Shown: positions 26,201 to 41,200 of the stretch, one piece after another
Numbering within the stretch: the first letter of the stretch is position 1
Layout of the letters: every line of letters starts with the position of its first letter
Assembly (NCBI GenBank): GCA_013399895.1
Contig: VXBA01000323.1
Span: 186,001 to 250,000 of the forward strand
Origin: Serilophus lunatus
Lineage: Eukaryota; Chordata; Aves; Passeriformes; Eurylaimidae
Direction: 5' to 3'
Length of the DNA stretch: 64,000 bases
Translations under genes and position numbers: made by a program
The notes under the pieces: generated by a model
The model's input: only the letters and a program-made list of their open reading frames with translations
Databases searched by the model: none
What the model was told of the DNA's origin: nothing

Positions 26201-29200
26201 CCCTTACAAAACAGAAATATATCACCTAAAAGAGACAGCATATGGAATTCAAAATGGCCAATGTTTTTCTTCAAAAAACATCCAAATTAATAATTCTTCA
26301 AAATTATTTTTTTCAACATTTTTGTAACTTTTGTACCTATGCTAGTACCTATGGTCTCCTATGTTATAAAGAAAGGAACACAGACTGTGACTAATACTTA
26401 GATCTTTGATAAACCTGAAATAAATTCAAACAAAACAAAAACATCTAAGAAATAGAATGTGACAGCCCTACCTGTTGAAGATTTAACAATTACACTCATT
26501 CGCCGCCTCACAGAATCAAAACTCAAAACTTCCAGCAACTCAAACCTAAAACAGAAACAGAATTATTTTTTAAACAACCCTGCTTTTCCTGATCCCTAAA
26601 CTGGTTATTATGACTTCAAGCATATAAATGAAAACATGACTTACAACATGGAAAATCATGTTGAGTAGTATGGAATATGGAACTAGTATAGAATGAAACA
26701 GTAGGTTACAAATAATAAATAGGGGAGGCCCTTAGCTCCTAATTACTTGAAACAGAACTTGTCTGTATGATGGTCTTAAGTATCTTTGGGTATGTAGTCA
26801 ATATAATCTATAGCACTATCCATAATCTATATAACATAATCAATATACAGTCAATATAATCTATAGCACTATGTAGCACTTTAGTGCTTCTAAAGTAAGT
26901 TCCTACCTAGAATACCTAGACACAGCTGTAGAACCTGAAATGAGTAGGTATTTGCAAAGAATTCTTTAATATTTTTCTAATTTCACTATTCCTATCTCCC
27001 AGAAGTGCTTACATAGTCTCATGAATAACAAGGTATTCAACATTTCAAAAAAAAAATAAATTTCTTTTTACTGATTTTGTACTTGCCAGTGTTTCTATGA
27101 TTTGATTTTATCCCATGTTCCTTTCTTTCTAGGAGGAAAAATGAACATAAGGTCCTATTGCACTGTTTCGGTACCATTCATCTGTTTGTTTACTCTTATA
27201 ATTTACTCTCATCTATTTTCTCTTATCTAAGAGAGTCCCCCTTTTTTCATCACAAACAAGCAATCCAATTATTAATCTAAACCTTCTCAGGATTCATCTC
27301 TGTCCAGATCTGCTTTTTAATTAGACTGCTTAGCTGTCATTACAACACCTGGAAGTCAAACCTTTGCAAGGCTATGTAAGACCTATGCCTACGAACTGCG
27401 ATGCATTTTGGAGAAAATTCTTAATAATTATATTTCTTCCCCCTAAATCAGCAAATGATGGTATGGCCAAAGATAAAGTCTGACTTTCCTGACTTAAAAA
27501 TTACTGTATAAGGAAATAGTGATTTATTAAACACAACAACAACTCTTCACCAGTCCATTTTGTTAAATTTTTATCCACTTACTTTTCTATGTTATTTTCC
27601 CGATTTAAGATCTCCATAAAATTGTCCTTCAGCCTTAGATATGTGTAACCAAGTCTGTAAAATGAAACACACATCAAGAGAATGAATGAAACATATATAT
27701 AATTATCTATTTTAAGAATGTCATGAGGATTTAAGACAGAGTTTATAATCTGAAAAAACCCCACAAACCAACACCAAAATCTCAAACTGATTTTAGTTCA
27801 TTTTAGGATATGAATCATCATGATTTCATGTTAAGAAAACAATCAGCTGAACATTATTTGGTGCTTATTATTACGCTAAAAACAATTTTTAACTTCAGTG
27901 ATGAAATCTACAAATCAAAAAAGCATAATACCTAATTATATGCATACCTCTGTACTCCTTCAACTAAAGCAACCTCATCAGGTGATGATGATATATATAT
28001 ACAAGGTCTTCTTGAAAGCTGGTTTTTCTTCAATCCGTCTACAACGTCATCATCTTTCACTTGAACAGTGTGGCAAAGACAAAGAGCTCGGAAAAATAGT
28101 TCCTCTCTCTCCTAAAAAACAAAACGAATGGTGGTCATTAGGTTATCATTTTTAAGTATTGCTTTGAAAACTTTTCTTTTGGAAGGTGACTGATGCCACT
28201 GATTACAGCTGTTCATGAACAAAGGCAGTGTTGCGTGTCACATTCCCTTTAGGGGGAGCCAAGTCCTTCCCAGTGGAAGGGAAGGACTGACTGCTATGAC
28301 TGCTTCATAGCTGCTCACACCACTAGTGTTGCCCTGGCCAAAACAAAACAGTGTGCAACTTCTGCCTCCTCTGAGCACCATGATGTGGCTGAAGGTGTTT
28401 GTTTTCCTTTACTCTTGCTTAAACTTTAACAAAATGCATTAATTCAATACAAGTCAAGGTACAATTTGGGAATCCTGAGGTCACACAGAAGGATGCACCA
28501 CCTGGAGCACAAGTCTTAACAGGGAGTACAGATTTCCATGTTTTAAGCAGCCTGAATAACTCTCAGAGCTATGTAAATTACCAGAGTGCACACGTTTTGG
28601 CAGTTGGAACCAAATGCTTTCTATAAAATTTCAGATAGTTTGGTAATGACAGTTTCTGACATCAGGAAGGTATTTCTATTTCACAGATACTGTGAAAATA
28701 GGCTGTGTTATATCCTTGTTTTTGTATCTGACATCTATTCTTGTGTGTTGTTAAACACAAGCTGTCACTGTATTTCCAAGACAAAAACACAGCGTACCTT
28801 GAAACCACATTCTGAGGGACGTGGGTGAAAGGCAGCTGAATTACACTATTTTAAGAGGCTTTATTTTGTCAAAGTGAAGGGTATGGCCAAAGTATTATAT
28901 GATCTTGCACTGAGATATTAAAAAATAGATTCTCCTTTGTCTATGATTACTCTGCCCATTTACACACTGCTCACCTGTTGACATATGAAGACTACTTAAC
29001 TTTCAACTAACCTTGCTTTGCAGAGCAAAAAAGCTGAAGTGAATAAATGCTGTGTGCAGCACACTTCAGATGTGGCTATATTAAGTCACATTTTAAAGTA
29101 ATTTAATTTGATCATAAGCCATAAATTAATAATTTAATTTAATTTAATCATTCTTTGGCCACATTTTCACTCAGTCATGACTAAGAAAGTGTTTGCATTG

Positions 29201-32200
29201 AACAATCTTCCCCTTTGAGGAGTTTCCTGCCCTGCTTTCCCTACTATAGCTAATGTTAAACAGAAACCAGTTATTAGATTTCTTTAGTTATTAACCAGAG
29301 AAAGCTCTATATTTTGGGGGTTTAATTCAGTCTTACATCTGAGAAACTTCTTATTAAGCCTTTATATTTTATTCTAAACTATGAGCAAGTTCTATTAAGT
29401 GATCTACTTTGAGTAGTGAAATTAAATTATGTGTATTTCTAATATTCCCTTCATCAGTACAGTTTGATTTTCATGTTTCATTGTAAAAAAAAAAAAAAAT
29501 ACAGAAAAAGTTATCATACCTTTCCACTTCCTCCTGGAGATGAATCAATCATATCAATGCCTGTACAATCATGAAGAATTTGGCCATTGCAGATAACATG
29601 TGGTACATAAACTTGCCCCTCAATACAACATTCTATGAATTCCATGTTGTTCTCAGTTAATGTTCCTGTTTTATCTGTGAAGACATACTCAATCTGCAAA
29701 TGAGCAGAAATTAAAAACAGCAGGAATACGAACAAAGATTTTCCATTGTCTCTTAACTGAGTTTATTACTGGGTTACATCTTGCTTTAAAATTCCTTATG
29801 CAGGCTCTTTCAGAAAAGGAAGACAACCATTTCTTTTGGCACCTATCTTCGTGGAAATGTGGGCCCTGAAAGATTTTATCATACAAGAATATCAACAATG
29901 CCATCTTTTGCCTCATAACACATATAAGTAATGTGTTTAACCTACTTTCACTCTTCTCTCAAGCTCCTTTTTAGTTTTAATATCTTTCTTGATGCAAGAC
30001 AGACATTTATGGAAACAAAATGCACACAAATTTCATTTCCCAGGGATTATTATTTAATGCACATGCCTGGATTTGCATCAGTTACTGTCAGAACAGTCCT
30101 CAGGGCACCATCAGAATTCCCCACTACAATTGTGTTAGCTTAAATGAGGATTATGGGCACATACAGTTATACATATGGGCACCATTACTGCCTTGGAAAC
30201 ACTCATTTTACCTCAATGTTCAATTTCTCATTAATTGCACCTTCTACAATGAGCCTCAGCATTTAAAACTGCCAACATCAAAACCAAAATCAAACTCTGA
30301 ACTATAAGCTAGAAGTGAGAGAAAGCTCAATTTTGGATATTAGATATAGATACTGTATATACACTTCAAGCAACATTTGATAAACTAAGTGTATTATGCA
30401 AAGTTAGGGACTCAACACTAGAAGTAATGCAATTATTTAGTATGCATTAGATCCAGCGCATTGAAGAAACTAAAAAATGAATAATTTGTTGCTTTCACCC
30501 TAAGAAAGAGTCACTGAATATGCAAACTTTCCTCTAAGATTGACTTCTATAATATTCATTAATCTGAAAAGGCAAATTTCCAAATTTTCCAGTCTATAGA
30601 CAAAATACATGCAATTCAACCTTTTTCAAAGAGGACAGAATTTATATAGATGTTTTCTTCTCAACCCCTACACACTGTTTCACAATACATTTATAGAAGT
30701 TACAAAATGCTACCAAGGAAAGGCCTTCTAGTCATTCAGTGTGTTGTTTTGTGATAGTGTTTCCTGATGTTCAGATGGACCCTCCTTTTCCAGGTTGTTT
30801 CCACTGCCTCTTAGTCCTGTCACTAGGCACCACTGAGAAAATCCTGGCTCCAATCTCTTTGTACCCTCCCTTCAGGTATTTTTATATATATATATCTCGG
30901 TAAGATCCTCCCTGAGCCTTTTTTCCTACTGACTGGACAGTCCCAGCTCTCTCAACCTGTCTTTGAATGAGACATGCAAATTCCAGTCCCTTCACCATCT
31001 TTGTGGCTCTTCACTAGTCACACTCCGGTATGCCCACGTCTCTTGTACTGGGGATTCCAGAACTGGACACAGCACTCCAGGTGAGGCCTCAGCAGCACTG
31101 ACTAGAAGGGCAGGATCATCTCCCTTGACCTGCTCACACTGTCTAATGCAGCTCAGGGTACCATTTGGCCTTCTTTCCTATATGGATACACTGCTGGCTC
31201 ATGTTCAACTTGATGTCCACCAGAACCCCCAGGTTCCTTTCTGAGGAGCTGCTTTCCAGCTGGGTGGCCCCCAGGGTACACTGTGCCCCATGTTTCAATC
31301 ACTAATGATTAGGACATGAGCCAGAATTGACCCCTGGTGCATACCACTAGATTTTGCATTGCTGACCACTCTCTGAGCCCAGCCATTCAGTCAGTTATCA
31401 ATCCACCTCGCTGTCTGCTCACCCAGGCCATATTTCATCAGCTTCTCTTTGAAAACTTTATGGGAGACAGTGCTAACTGTCTGCCATAAAAATGAAGTAC
31501 CAGGTACCACCTTTCATCCATCTAGATATGTGTCCCTAAAAGCTTTATTACTAGTTGGACTAGAAAAAGAAGGAAATATACCAGCTTATTTACTTATTTG
31601 AAAACCTATGAAAAAACTTTAATAGAGTTCCTAAGCGTTTTCTCAACAAATATTAATTTGTATTTGCCACAAAGTGATGATTTTCTTAACACACATTTCT
31701 TTTTGAAAATGAGAGTGACAATCTGTCATTTTATTAGATGAAACTTGTGTTTAGAGATTTGATGTCAATCTAGTCAGACAAAAAGAGGTTTTTTTCATCC
31801 AACTTTTACTCTAACGTAGATGCTTATATAATTTCCCTCTATAATCAAGGGAGAGAAATCATTACTTCCCTAAAGTGTTTACTGTTCACTAATACAGTAA
31901 TAATAATTGACTTCCATTTACTGGGTAAGAAATCAGAATTTTTCATTCTGAAAATCTGAAGATCTCAGATTTTATTTTTAAAATAAAGAAAATGGACAAT
32001 TATAACTGCAACAATAGAGACAGAGTTGAAAAAAAAAAGTTATCATTCAATAACACTTACCTGTCCCAACTCTTCATTGAGGTCAGAGGTATTCACCACT
32101 GGTCCTAGACCTGTGTCCTCATCAAACATTTCCTCATCCCATGTAAGGAAATAAGAACCAAGAAACTTCTGCATTTCCACAGTAACATACATGGATACAG

Positions 32201-35200
32201 GAATAATGTAGTTGAAGAGAACCATGAATGCAAGGAAATCTGTAAAAGCTCGAAGAAACTGCCAAAGACACAAGGTGAAAACATTGATTTTTCATGTACT
32301 GTCAAAGACTGCAAGACTACTACATGTATGTACAAATTCTTTTTTTCAAGTAACTTTGAAACAGTAAAGTTAAAGTAAGCAGTTTTCTTTCACAGCTCAC
32401 AATCCAGCACAGGATGTACATCATCTTCATGATTTATAATATCACAACTAATTTGGCATAAAACTTTTTTCTTTTAAATTTGCGTGTTTTTTACAGACAC
32501 ATACATGTAGAATACAATTTCATAACACTGTTGTAAAGTTCTAGAGCAATTAATGAGAGTGGTAAAGATCTATTTGAGAGTAAGGGAAATAATAATATGT
32601 ACATTTACAAATTACCAGAACAATATCACAGAACTACAGCAACTCTTCCAAATATTAGCAAACTACATAACTTTCAGGCAGCATTTAATGAATAAATAAA
32701 GGGATCCCTTTCCCTCTCTCAACATGAGTAGAATGTGTGCACACAGCCTGGCTCAATTTTTTTAGCAGTGGAGAATTGTTGGAGCTATAGTTAACCTACT
32801 GAGCACGTTGAAGTAGTATTACTTGTGGTAATGAGAAATCTAGCATGTGCTTGTCACGCATTTAGAGTAGGGAAGCAAATTTTCTCCTAGTTGGATTGGG
32901 AGGATTTAGTGAAATAATACTGTGCTTTCTGTAGTGCAGGGCTCAGCTCATTACTTCAGATCACGTGGGTATCCATTCTCGACAACACCTTTGCTCCCAT
33001 AAGAATATCAAACACTGGTGACTCTGATGCTGGGCTCTAGTTCTCATGAGAGACCTACATGAAACTAAGCTTTTGAGGAGTACTTTTACAGGGATTCCTA
33101 CAGCAGATTCTTTTGAACAAATTTATTACAGGATTGCCAATAGTTACGGGATTGCTTCCAGTCCTGTATTTCTCTAGAAGAGGTCAGTTCTTTAGTAATT
33201 TCTACGAATGACATGCAACTCCAAAACACTTTCATACTAAACTAGACTTATACTAAACTAGACATTTTCTCATCAGTTAAATTCACACATACAACTTAAG
33301 AGCAAAAATGTAATATATAAGTTTTCTACAAATACACTATCACCACTATTAGCAAAAAACACAACAATTAATTTATGACAGGTGAGTAAGCAACCTGTAT
33401 ATAATTTTTAGTAAGGTCCTTACAAATTAGGGATTTAGGGGAAGTTCTTTTGAATTTTAATTTAGTTCCATACCAAATTTCTTTTTCTTTCTGGTTCTGT
33501 TTTTTGATTATACCATGGCTCATCACGAAATGGTTCACTCTGCCAGACATACTTCAGAACAGTATTTATTAGTGCTTTACTGATGAGAATACAGAGGTAT
33601 ACAATAAGAAATACATTCATAGATCTAAAAAAAAAAAGACAAAATAAGAATTCCATTAGCATATAAACTACAGAGTTAATTAAAAAATGTTGTACTTGTG
33701 CTTCAACCATTTGCTGCAAGTTTAACAATACTAAGATGTTGAATAACTCTTCTACAGTGTTTTCCCAATGACGAAAAACATTATTGAGGACCATTTTCTA
33801 TTTATAGTATTAATTGCTGTATTTGTTTCCTAAATATGTGTGACACATTACCCAAACTAGCATATTAGTGAAAACAATAGCATAGATAGAATTATAACAG
33901 AATAACTGCACTTGTCTCTGCAGACCTTTTTATGCCATTTCTCTAAATCAATTTAAAAGCACTCACATCAGTACTTCTGTAGAAATACAAAACCATCAAG
34001 AACATTTTGCTATGTAGCTGTAATGTTTTAACCCTAGACAGATCTAAAAAAAGAACAAGAACATTTTGCATTTAAAATTATGTTTTCATTATGGGCCTGA
34101 TCTAAAGCCATGGGTTACACATTAAGAACAGTAGAAAGAGACACATCATCACTGCTCAGTCACTGCATAAGAGAAGGGCTGTCAGCTGGTCAGCATCTCT
34201 CGCCTCTATGAATGACATCTTGTTTTTCACAAGGTTGGACACCTTACCCAGAGCTGATGATTTCAGATAGAGTAGGACTAGAAAATCTATTTTAAAAACA
34301 CTAAGCAGCCAATGTCAGCGCATTTCTTATGGATAGTAACATCTTACTTTCCCATTATGTGCCTGTATGGAACTTGTTAATTTTAGCTAAACCATGGAAA
34401 ACATGCCACAGACAAGCATTGTGTTACTGCAGCTCATCATAAGAGAAGTGCATTAAAAAAAATTATTTTTACTGAATTCAAAAGTTAATAGCAATGAAAA
34501 GCATTGAATTTTAGGATAATAGAACACACAGCCTTAAAAACTGTCAGTAGGTATACTATAACCAGTGAAAGAAAAGTCTTCTGGACAAAGAAAACACTGT
34601 ATCTTAAAAAGCTAGGCATTAAATTAAAGTGGCTTTACTTTATAAATATCTAGCATAAAAAACTCAGTACTGAGAATCTCATTTATATGGCCTCATATGA
34701 TTGCTATTATAACTAAAAAATTATTCAAAAGGCACCATTTTAATTTCTACCTCTTCTTTTTTAAAATTTAAATCAATGAAACAAACACTTTCAGAAAAAA
34801 ACGAAATTCCATTTTCACCACCCAAGCATGCAGTTTTTAACCCCCAAAATAAATATTAGAAATTTTACTTTTCTACAGCAGATCGCTTCTGTGATTTTGC
34901 CTGGTAGTTTAATGCCATCTTAGTTTCCATGCCAGTGTAGATAGCAACACCTGAAATTAGACAACTTTTTTACTAAAGACTGCACAGTAAAATAACTTCA
35001 TAAAAGCATAACTCACTACAGATTATTATAATGTCATTTCTTCAATTTTGTCTAGTCTGAACAAAAAGAACGACGATTTGGATAACCCAAAATTAGAAAT
35101 GGCTTTAATATCTTGGTTCTTAGAGGGAAATTTTAAGCAGCACTTACATCCCATTCCAGTCACAGTTTCTGACTGCCAAAGTGTTCCCTATGTAGCATCA

Positions 35201-38200
35201 GTAACCCTTATTAAGAAGTTGTAAATCAAGCATCTCAATAGAAATCATATGCCCATTAGTAACTGCAGGGTTGTAACCTTGTTTGATGTTTGCTTATTAA
35301 TCCAGTGTTCATTCAAATAGTCAATAGAAATATTTACCAAAGATTTTTTCTGTGTTCTTTAAAGTGGCTCCTCTAAGAAGCAGATTTTCAGATCCTAATG
35401 GCCTGCAACACATAAATATTACAAAATAAACATTTAAACATGAGATCTTAGTGGAAGTTACGTAGAGGAAATTAGTTTCACTCAAATACTTTTATTTTCT
35501 TTAATAAACCTACTAGGAATATTTAAAATTTTAAAGTGAAAATTAAAAATAGATAATCAAATGCCCAAAATTAAGCTCGTAATTTCACAATGTGAGTTAA
35601 ACCAATGTACCTGAAATCCACATGCATAGGTACCCTAAATAAAGGCTCATCATCCTAATTGTACAGTACTTATTTTTAAAAATACTGATTCTTTTTTTAG
35701 GCTTATATAAGCTATAGTGTCCTGCATGTTAGAATTACTTATCGAGGATAATACACTCTTCCATTTTAAGTATAAGTGGCATATAAGGTATCTTTTGATA
35801 CTTGTTGTAAACATTTCAAAGTATGCCAATGAATACAGGTAAAATAACTTATTGAAGAGAAAGGGATCTCTTATTAATGTAAGCATTCCCATGCAGTTTA
35901 AAATAGTATTCTGGAGCATGATATGTAATAAATAAACAACCATGTGAGTTCAAAACCAAAAACTACTTTACAGACAGACAACATGCAGAATTGTTAGATT
36001 CTACCTAAACAGCAAAGAAAAAAACCACAAGAAGTAAGTTCAGTGTTTTCAAATGTTATTCAAAGCATTCTTGTGGTAAGAAACTCCCCAAAATCAAGCA
36101 ACTCTAAACAAACAGGAACTCCAGAGCCATAACTCTGATGTAAAACCTGAAACTAGTTCCAAGAAACAAGTGGAGTGATGTTATATGAATGACACTGATC
36201 AGTCTACAGTTCTCATAGCAGATTGTGTCAAAAGTAAGGCATCTACAGACACACTGAGGTTAGAAAGGCACTTAACCAGAACTGAGTAATTCCTGACATG
36301 CTGAGATCTGTATCATGTGAGCAAGCTGTTTTCTGTCCTATTGCTTTGCCCCTATATGGCAAGGACTGAACAAAATCAGGTACAGCAAGTTGGGTGATGC
36401 CTTCCTTGAACACATGGCACTATGGACACTTTAGACAAATGTACCAACACCCTGAGTAAATATAAACATGATTGTTTGACATGTTCAAACTCTTCCAAAT
36501 CTAAGAAGAAAAATGAGAGAAATAAAAAAATGATACTATTTGTATTGTTTAGTGCACTACCAAGACCTCACACTAATGGGGCAGCATTGTACAAGTGTTG
36601 TCAAGATCCAATCAACACTTATTTACAAACTATTCACTATTCATTTCCAACTATTCCTAAAGTAAATACATTACAAATAAAATTGAAGTTGAATAAAAAC
36701 AAAAATATAAAAGCAGAAAAATATGATTAAAGGATTAAATACTTATGATTTATGAATTAATAGTCTGGAATCTTGTAAGAGAAAAATATTCTATCACTAA
36801 AATAAGGTAGCACCTTGTTGGCGAACCAAAGATAATTCTCATTATTGATACTTATTCAATTGTGAAAATGTTTAAATGTGTAGAAACTCTGGATTTCCCT
36901 ACCTTGCTGTAGGTTCATTCCTATCATGGTAAACATTTATTCGACCAACAAATCTGAAAGGGAAATAAACAAATAATTTAACAACACTGCTAGTAAATTA
37001 TTTGAGAAGTATTTTCCAGAAATTATTTATCACAGTGAGCATTTTCCAACTGAACAAGCTCCAATTACCCAGAACATGAACAAGAACACAGAACAAGAAC
37101 ACATGGATATACATTTAACACATGTAAGTACAAAAATACACAGAAGGGTAAATCTGTGTAAATTTTGCATGTGAAAAGACACAAGAGGTTATAAAAGTAG
37201 GGATAAATCTTCTAAATGGACTCATGAGCAAGAAATAACAAGAAGTCTATTCTCTAAACTGCCTGAGTTAAGTCAGTGAAATTACTATCCCTTACAACAT
37301 CTAATGCCTACAACTGAATTAAAACCAAAGCAAGACAAAGTATAAAGCCAGTAAGTAATTTTCTCTCTGAATATCTCTAAGTGCATCTTATCTGTATGTG
37401 GTGGGCTGACACTAGATAGCAGCTAAGCACCATTAGCCTCTCATTATTTCCCTTCCTAGCAGGACAGGGAAGAGAATCGGAAAAACAAAAGGAAAATTGT
37501 GTCAGTTTAATAGGTGATGGGAAAAAAACCTCAAGTAACACAAAGGTAATCACTCACCACCTCCCATGAGCATGCCAATATTCAGTCAGTCTCCAAAAAC
37601 AGCTACTTTGGAAAGACTATTCCCACACCACCCTAGTTTTCTTACTGAGTATGACACTATACGGCACAGAATATCCCTCTGGCAAAGAGGTCAGCCATCC
37701 TGGCTGTGTCCACCCCCAGCCTCTTGAAGACACTCAGTGTATTTGCTGGAGAGGCAAAGTGAGGAACAAAAAGCTTGACACTGCAAGAATTTGTCAACAA
37801 CAGCTAAAACCCTGGTGTGCTATTAACACTGTTTTAGCATCAAATCAACACTACACCACATGGCTTGTTACAAAGAAAACTCACTCCATTCCAGCCAGAT
37901 GCAGTACATTGTATTTGCAATATCACTGTCCAAGTGGATAATCTCAGATCAGAGGGGAATTAGCCAGACATTAGCATTAGGGATGGCAGAGGAAACTGGG
38001 GAGAGCTGGTGGACCTGTTATCCTGAAAGGGAACCTATGAGGTTCAGTGGAGTGGTGACCTGTCTGCTCAGACAACATACAACACCTTAATTTGTTGTAC
38101 CAGATCTAAAGATGTTGGCCGCATCTAAAGTCAACGGACAATGTTAAGATACATCATAGTGTGTGCCTTTGGAAAGAAAGATTCACCACTGTGGTTTGTC

Positions 38201-41200
38201 CCAATGAATTCTACCATCTACAATTGCATGAGCTTCAACTTCCAATCATTTGCTTTGTGAGCCAGGTATTTAAAAAAGGATCAAGTCTTTAATGGACTTG
38301 ATTTTCTAAAGAATCTCTTCTCATGCAGACTTTTAGACCAGTTCCTTGGTCATTGAGATCAGGGAAAAGAGGTACATTCACCCCTCAGAAATAAGCAATG
38401 TCTTCTCTGCATCTTCCAAAACCATTTACTATCAAATGAGCGCATTTTAGTTTGTCACTATATGCTTTCTTTATATTATTTAATCTATTTTTACTGTGGT
38501 AGAACAAATAAGTGTATTCCAAATGGTATAGGGTTTTTTTGTCTTTTACTATTAAGGAAAAAAACTGAAAAGAGGTTTCTAAAGATCTATCAGTAGGTTT
38601 AGTGAATTTTTGTACAGTACTTTTGTGAAATACTGAGTATTGCATTACTTTTAACAGGTATAGAGGTTTTTCTTCATGTTCTGCACGTTTAATTTTTAAG
38701 TGTCTTGATAATCATGATGCATTAATGCTATTTTTCATTAATATCCCAAAGCAAAGGGTCTGAGGTTCATCATTAACAACAGCATATTCCAAATAGTTTA
38801 GACAATTTAAACTTTTTTTTCTAGCTGACTTCTTGATTAGATGGACAGTGGCTTGACCTTGTAACATGGCTGATGGAGCTCTCACAACAAGGATGGAAGT
38901 TGGCCTTTTTCTTGTTTGTTTATGCTATAATGTCACTATTATTTTCATTCTGTAGTTTCTTTGCAAGAATCTTTTTAAGGCACATAAGTATTTTGCAAGT
39001 GTTTCTGTAGTTAAAACCAGATAACATAATCTGTAAACCCACCTAACTGGGCACACAAACTACAAGACTTCTCAATATGCTGAAAGCAAAGGAATGAGTC
39101 AGGGTACCATTGCAACCCCTCCGTGTTATAGAATATCCTTTCTTTTCCTGGAGACTCCTCATGAATTACACATGACATGGGACTTGGACATACAGACTGA
39201 GCAATGGTGCCAACATCAAAAAATATCTTAAATATTAGTAAAACTTAATTTCTTCTTATTTTTAGATTAATAAGAAAAAGGAATTGATGTTCTAAAATTT
39301 TCATCACACTCCCCAGTGGACTGCTTTGTGCATCCCCTTTTGGAGGCCACTACTCCCAAACACACCTAGTGAAAGACCTGCAGAAAAGGTGTATGAGAGA
39401 AGACTAACCTGACTTCAGTCTCACTCGGAGGTTCACTCTAACCAGACAGATGCAGACAGCATCTTTTCATTACGATATTTTTTTATAATTTATTGTTAGG
39501 GTACCTTAAATGAAATAGGCTAAAATTGTTTTCTTACTTATAAAGGTCAGGCTGAGGTTGTTCACATTCAATGGTAGCATGTAGTGCATCAATTTCTTGT
39601 TCATTGTGAAATGCCTTTGTATCTTGAACAGCATAGTAAGTCTGGAGTGAATAAAAAAGTGTAAATATAATAAAAAAGGACAGATACACAAGATATCAAT
39701 CTGCACGTGTACTTCATTCAGCGTAAAATAGATTTACAAACTTTTACATAAAAGCTCATAGTTCAAATACAATGCAGTGTTAAATGCTTCTAATGGGGCA
39801 CCATTTTACATTGTCTTTTCCAGCTTTAATGATTCTATGATTATGTGCAAGTACCTAGCAGTGTACTCACAAATCAAGTCACCATGAAAGCATTAAAGTA
39901 CAAACAGTTAGTGCACTATCTCTGCCATCTGCATTCCCAGACTGGACACAGACAAAATCACAAATAAGAATGTTTTGAAACATTCCATAAAGTAATGTTA
40001 CTTTCAGAAAAATTAAATCAACTGATAGAAACATAGACTACACAAACTATTGTACCTGCTCACACATATGACCATAAAGTCCTATTGTGATCTGCATAAA
40101 AAAATAGAAGTAAACTTTGCTTTAAAAAGAAAATGTAGAACATTTAATTACTTTTTGACTGGATTCACCATCCAAACTAGTTGTTGTAACAAAACATGTT
40201 CCATCTCCTCTACTACTTGATAGAAATATTAAATCACATGGGAATGTTTCATCTTCTTTTACCATTACAATATCTCCAACCTAAGCAAAAAAAAATCACA
40301 AGAAAATAAAATGCATTTATATAGCAGTCCAAATTTCAGATTTCAAAACTAAAATCTAGATTCACCCAAATTTTTTTGAAATTCACCAACTTTTATTTAC
40401 ACCAGGATTTTACCATTGCAGTAAAGAACTGCAGAAATGTCTCTGAAAAACTGAATTATAACTTGTGGAATGACTGAGGTCTACCTCTCCCCTCAGGAAA
40501 ACCACTTTGCAAGTACTTAAGTTTCTCAACATTGTTTGAGCGCTGGAAGATATTACATTGCTTTAAGACTGAATACAACAAAAACATTGTTTCAAAAGCA
40601 GATCTAGATTGCAAGCGACACTCATTGGCTCTTGAGGATAAGCAAGATCCAAATATTACAGTAAGAGATAGTGGAAAAAGCTAAGAATTCCAAGCCTGCT
40701 GATGAAAAAAGGATACATTTTTAGCAGAATTTGGAACTAAATGTCCATCCTATTTTCATCCATGTTTATAGGTGAGCAAATGAATTTTTATTCATGCAAA
40801 CAGGGGCAGTATTTTGTAGCACATTAAAGTGTCACAGAGCAGCCAACCAACGAGTTCAAAATATTCCTGTAAATCATTTAAGAAAAATGGCATTTGCTGC
40901 ATTTTTGGAGGTTACCTTTTTCAAATAATTTTAAAAAAACTAACAAATGGCAAAGACATGCTCCACATTTTAAGAACACCAGAGTTTCAATAAAAATCCC
41001 TTCAAAAATACGTAATTTTTGCAATTTTTCATGTAGGTCAACATCTTTTCAATATACCTTTACGCCATTACTCATTATAATAAGACTCAGCTTAATTATT
41101 GTTCTCGTCATGCACTTACAAAGCTCAATTCCCATCTTCAGCACTTGTTAGGAGTCAGTTAATTCTAGTTAAGCAAAATAGTCTGACAACCACCAGCAAC

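Noticed and set aside
27948..28111. Alternative acceptor at exon 14 (TAGGAG) removing one glutamate
   Set aside because: GAG is a poor acceptor and the first TAG has the better tract; no reason to expect use.
30963..31244. 93-residue plus-strand open frame
   Set aside because: It is antisense to a CR1 insertion.
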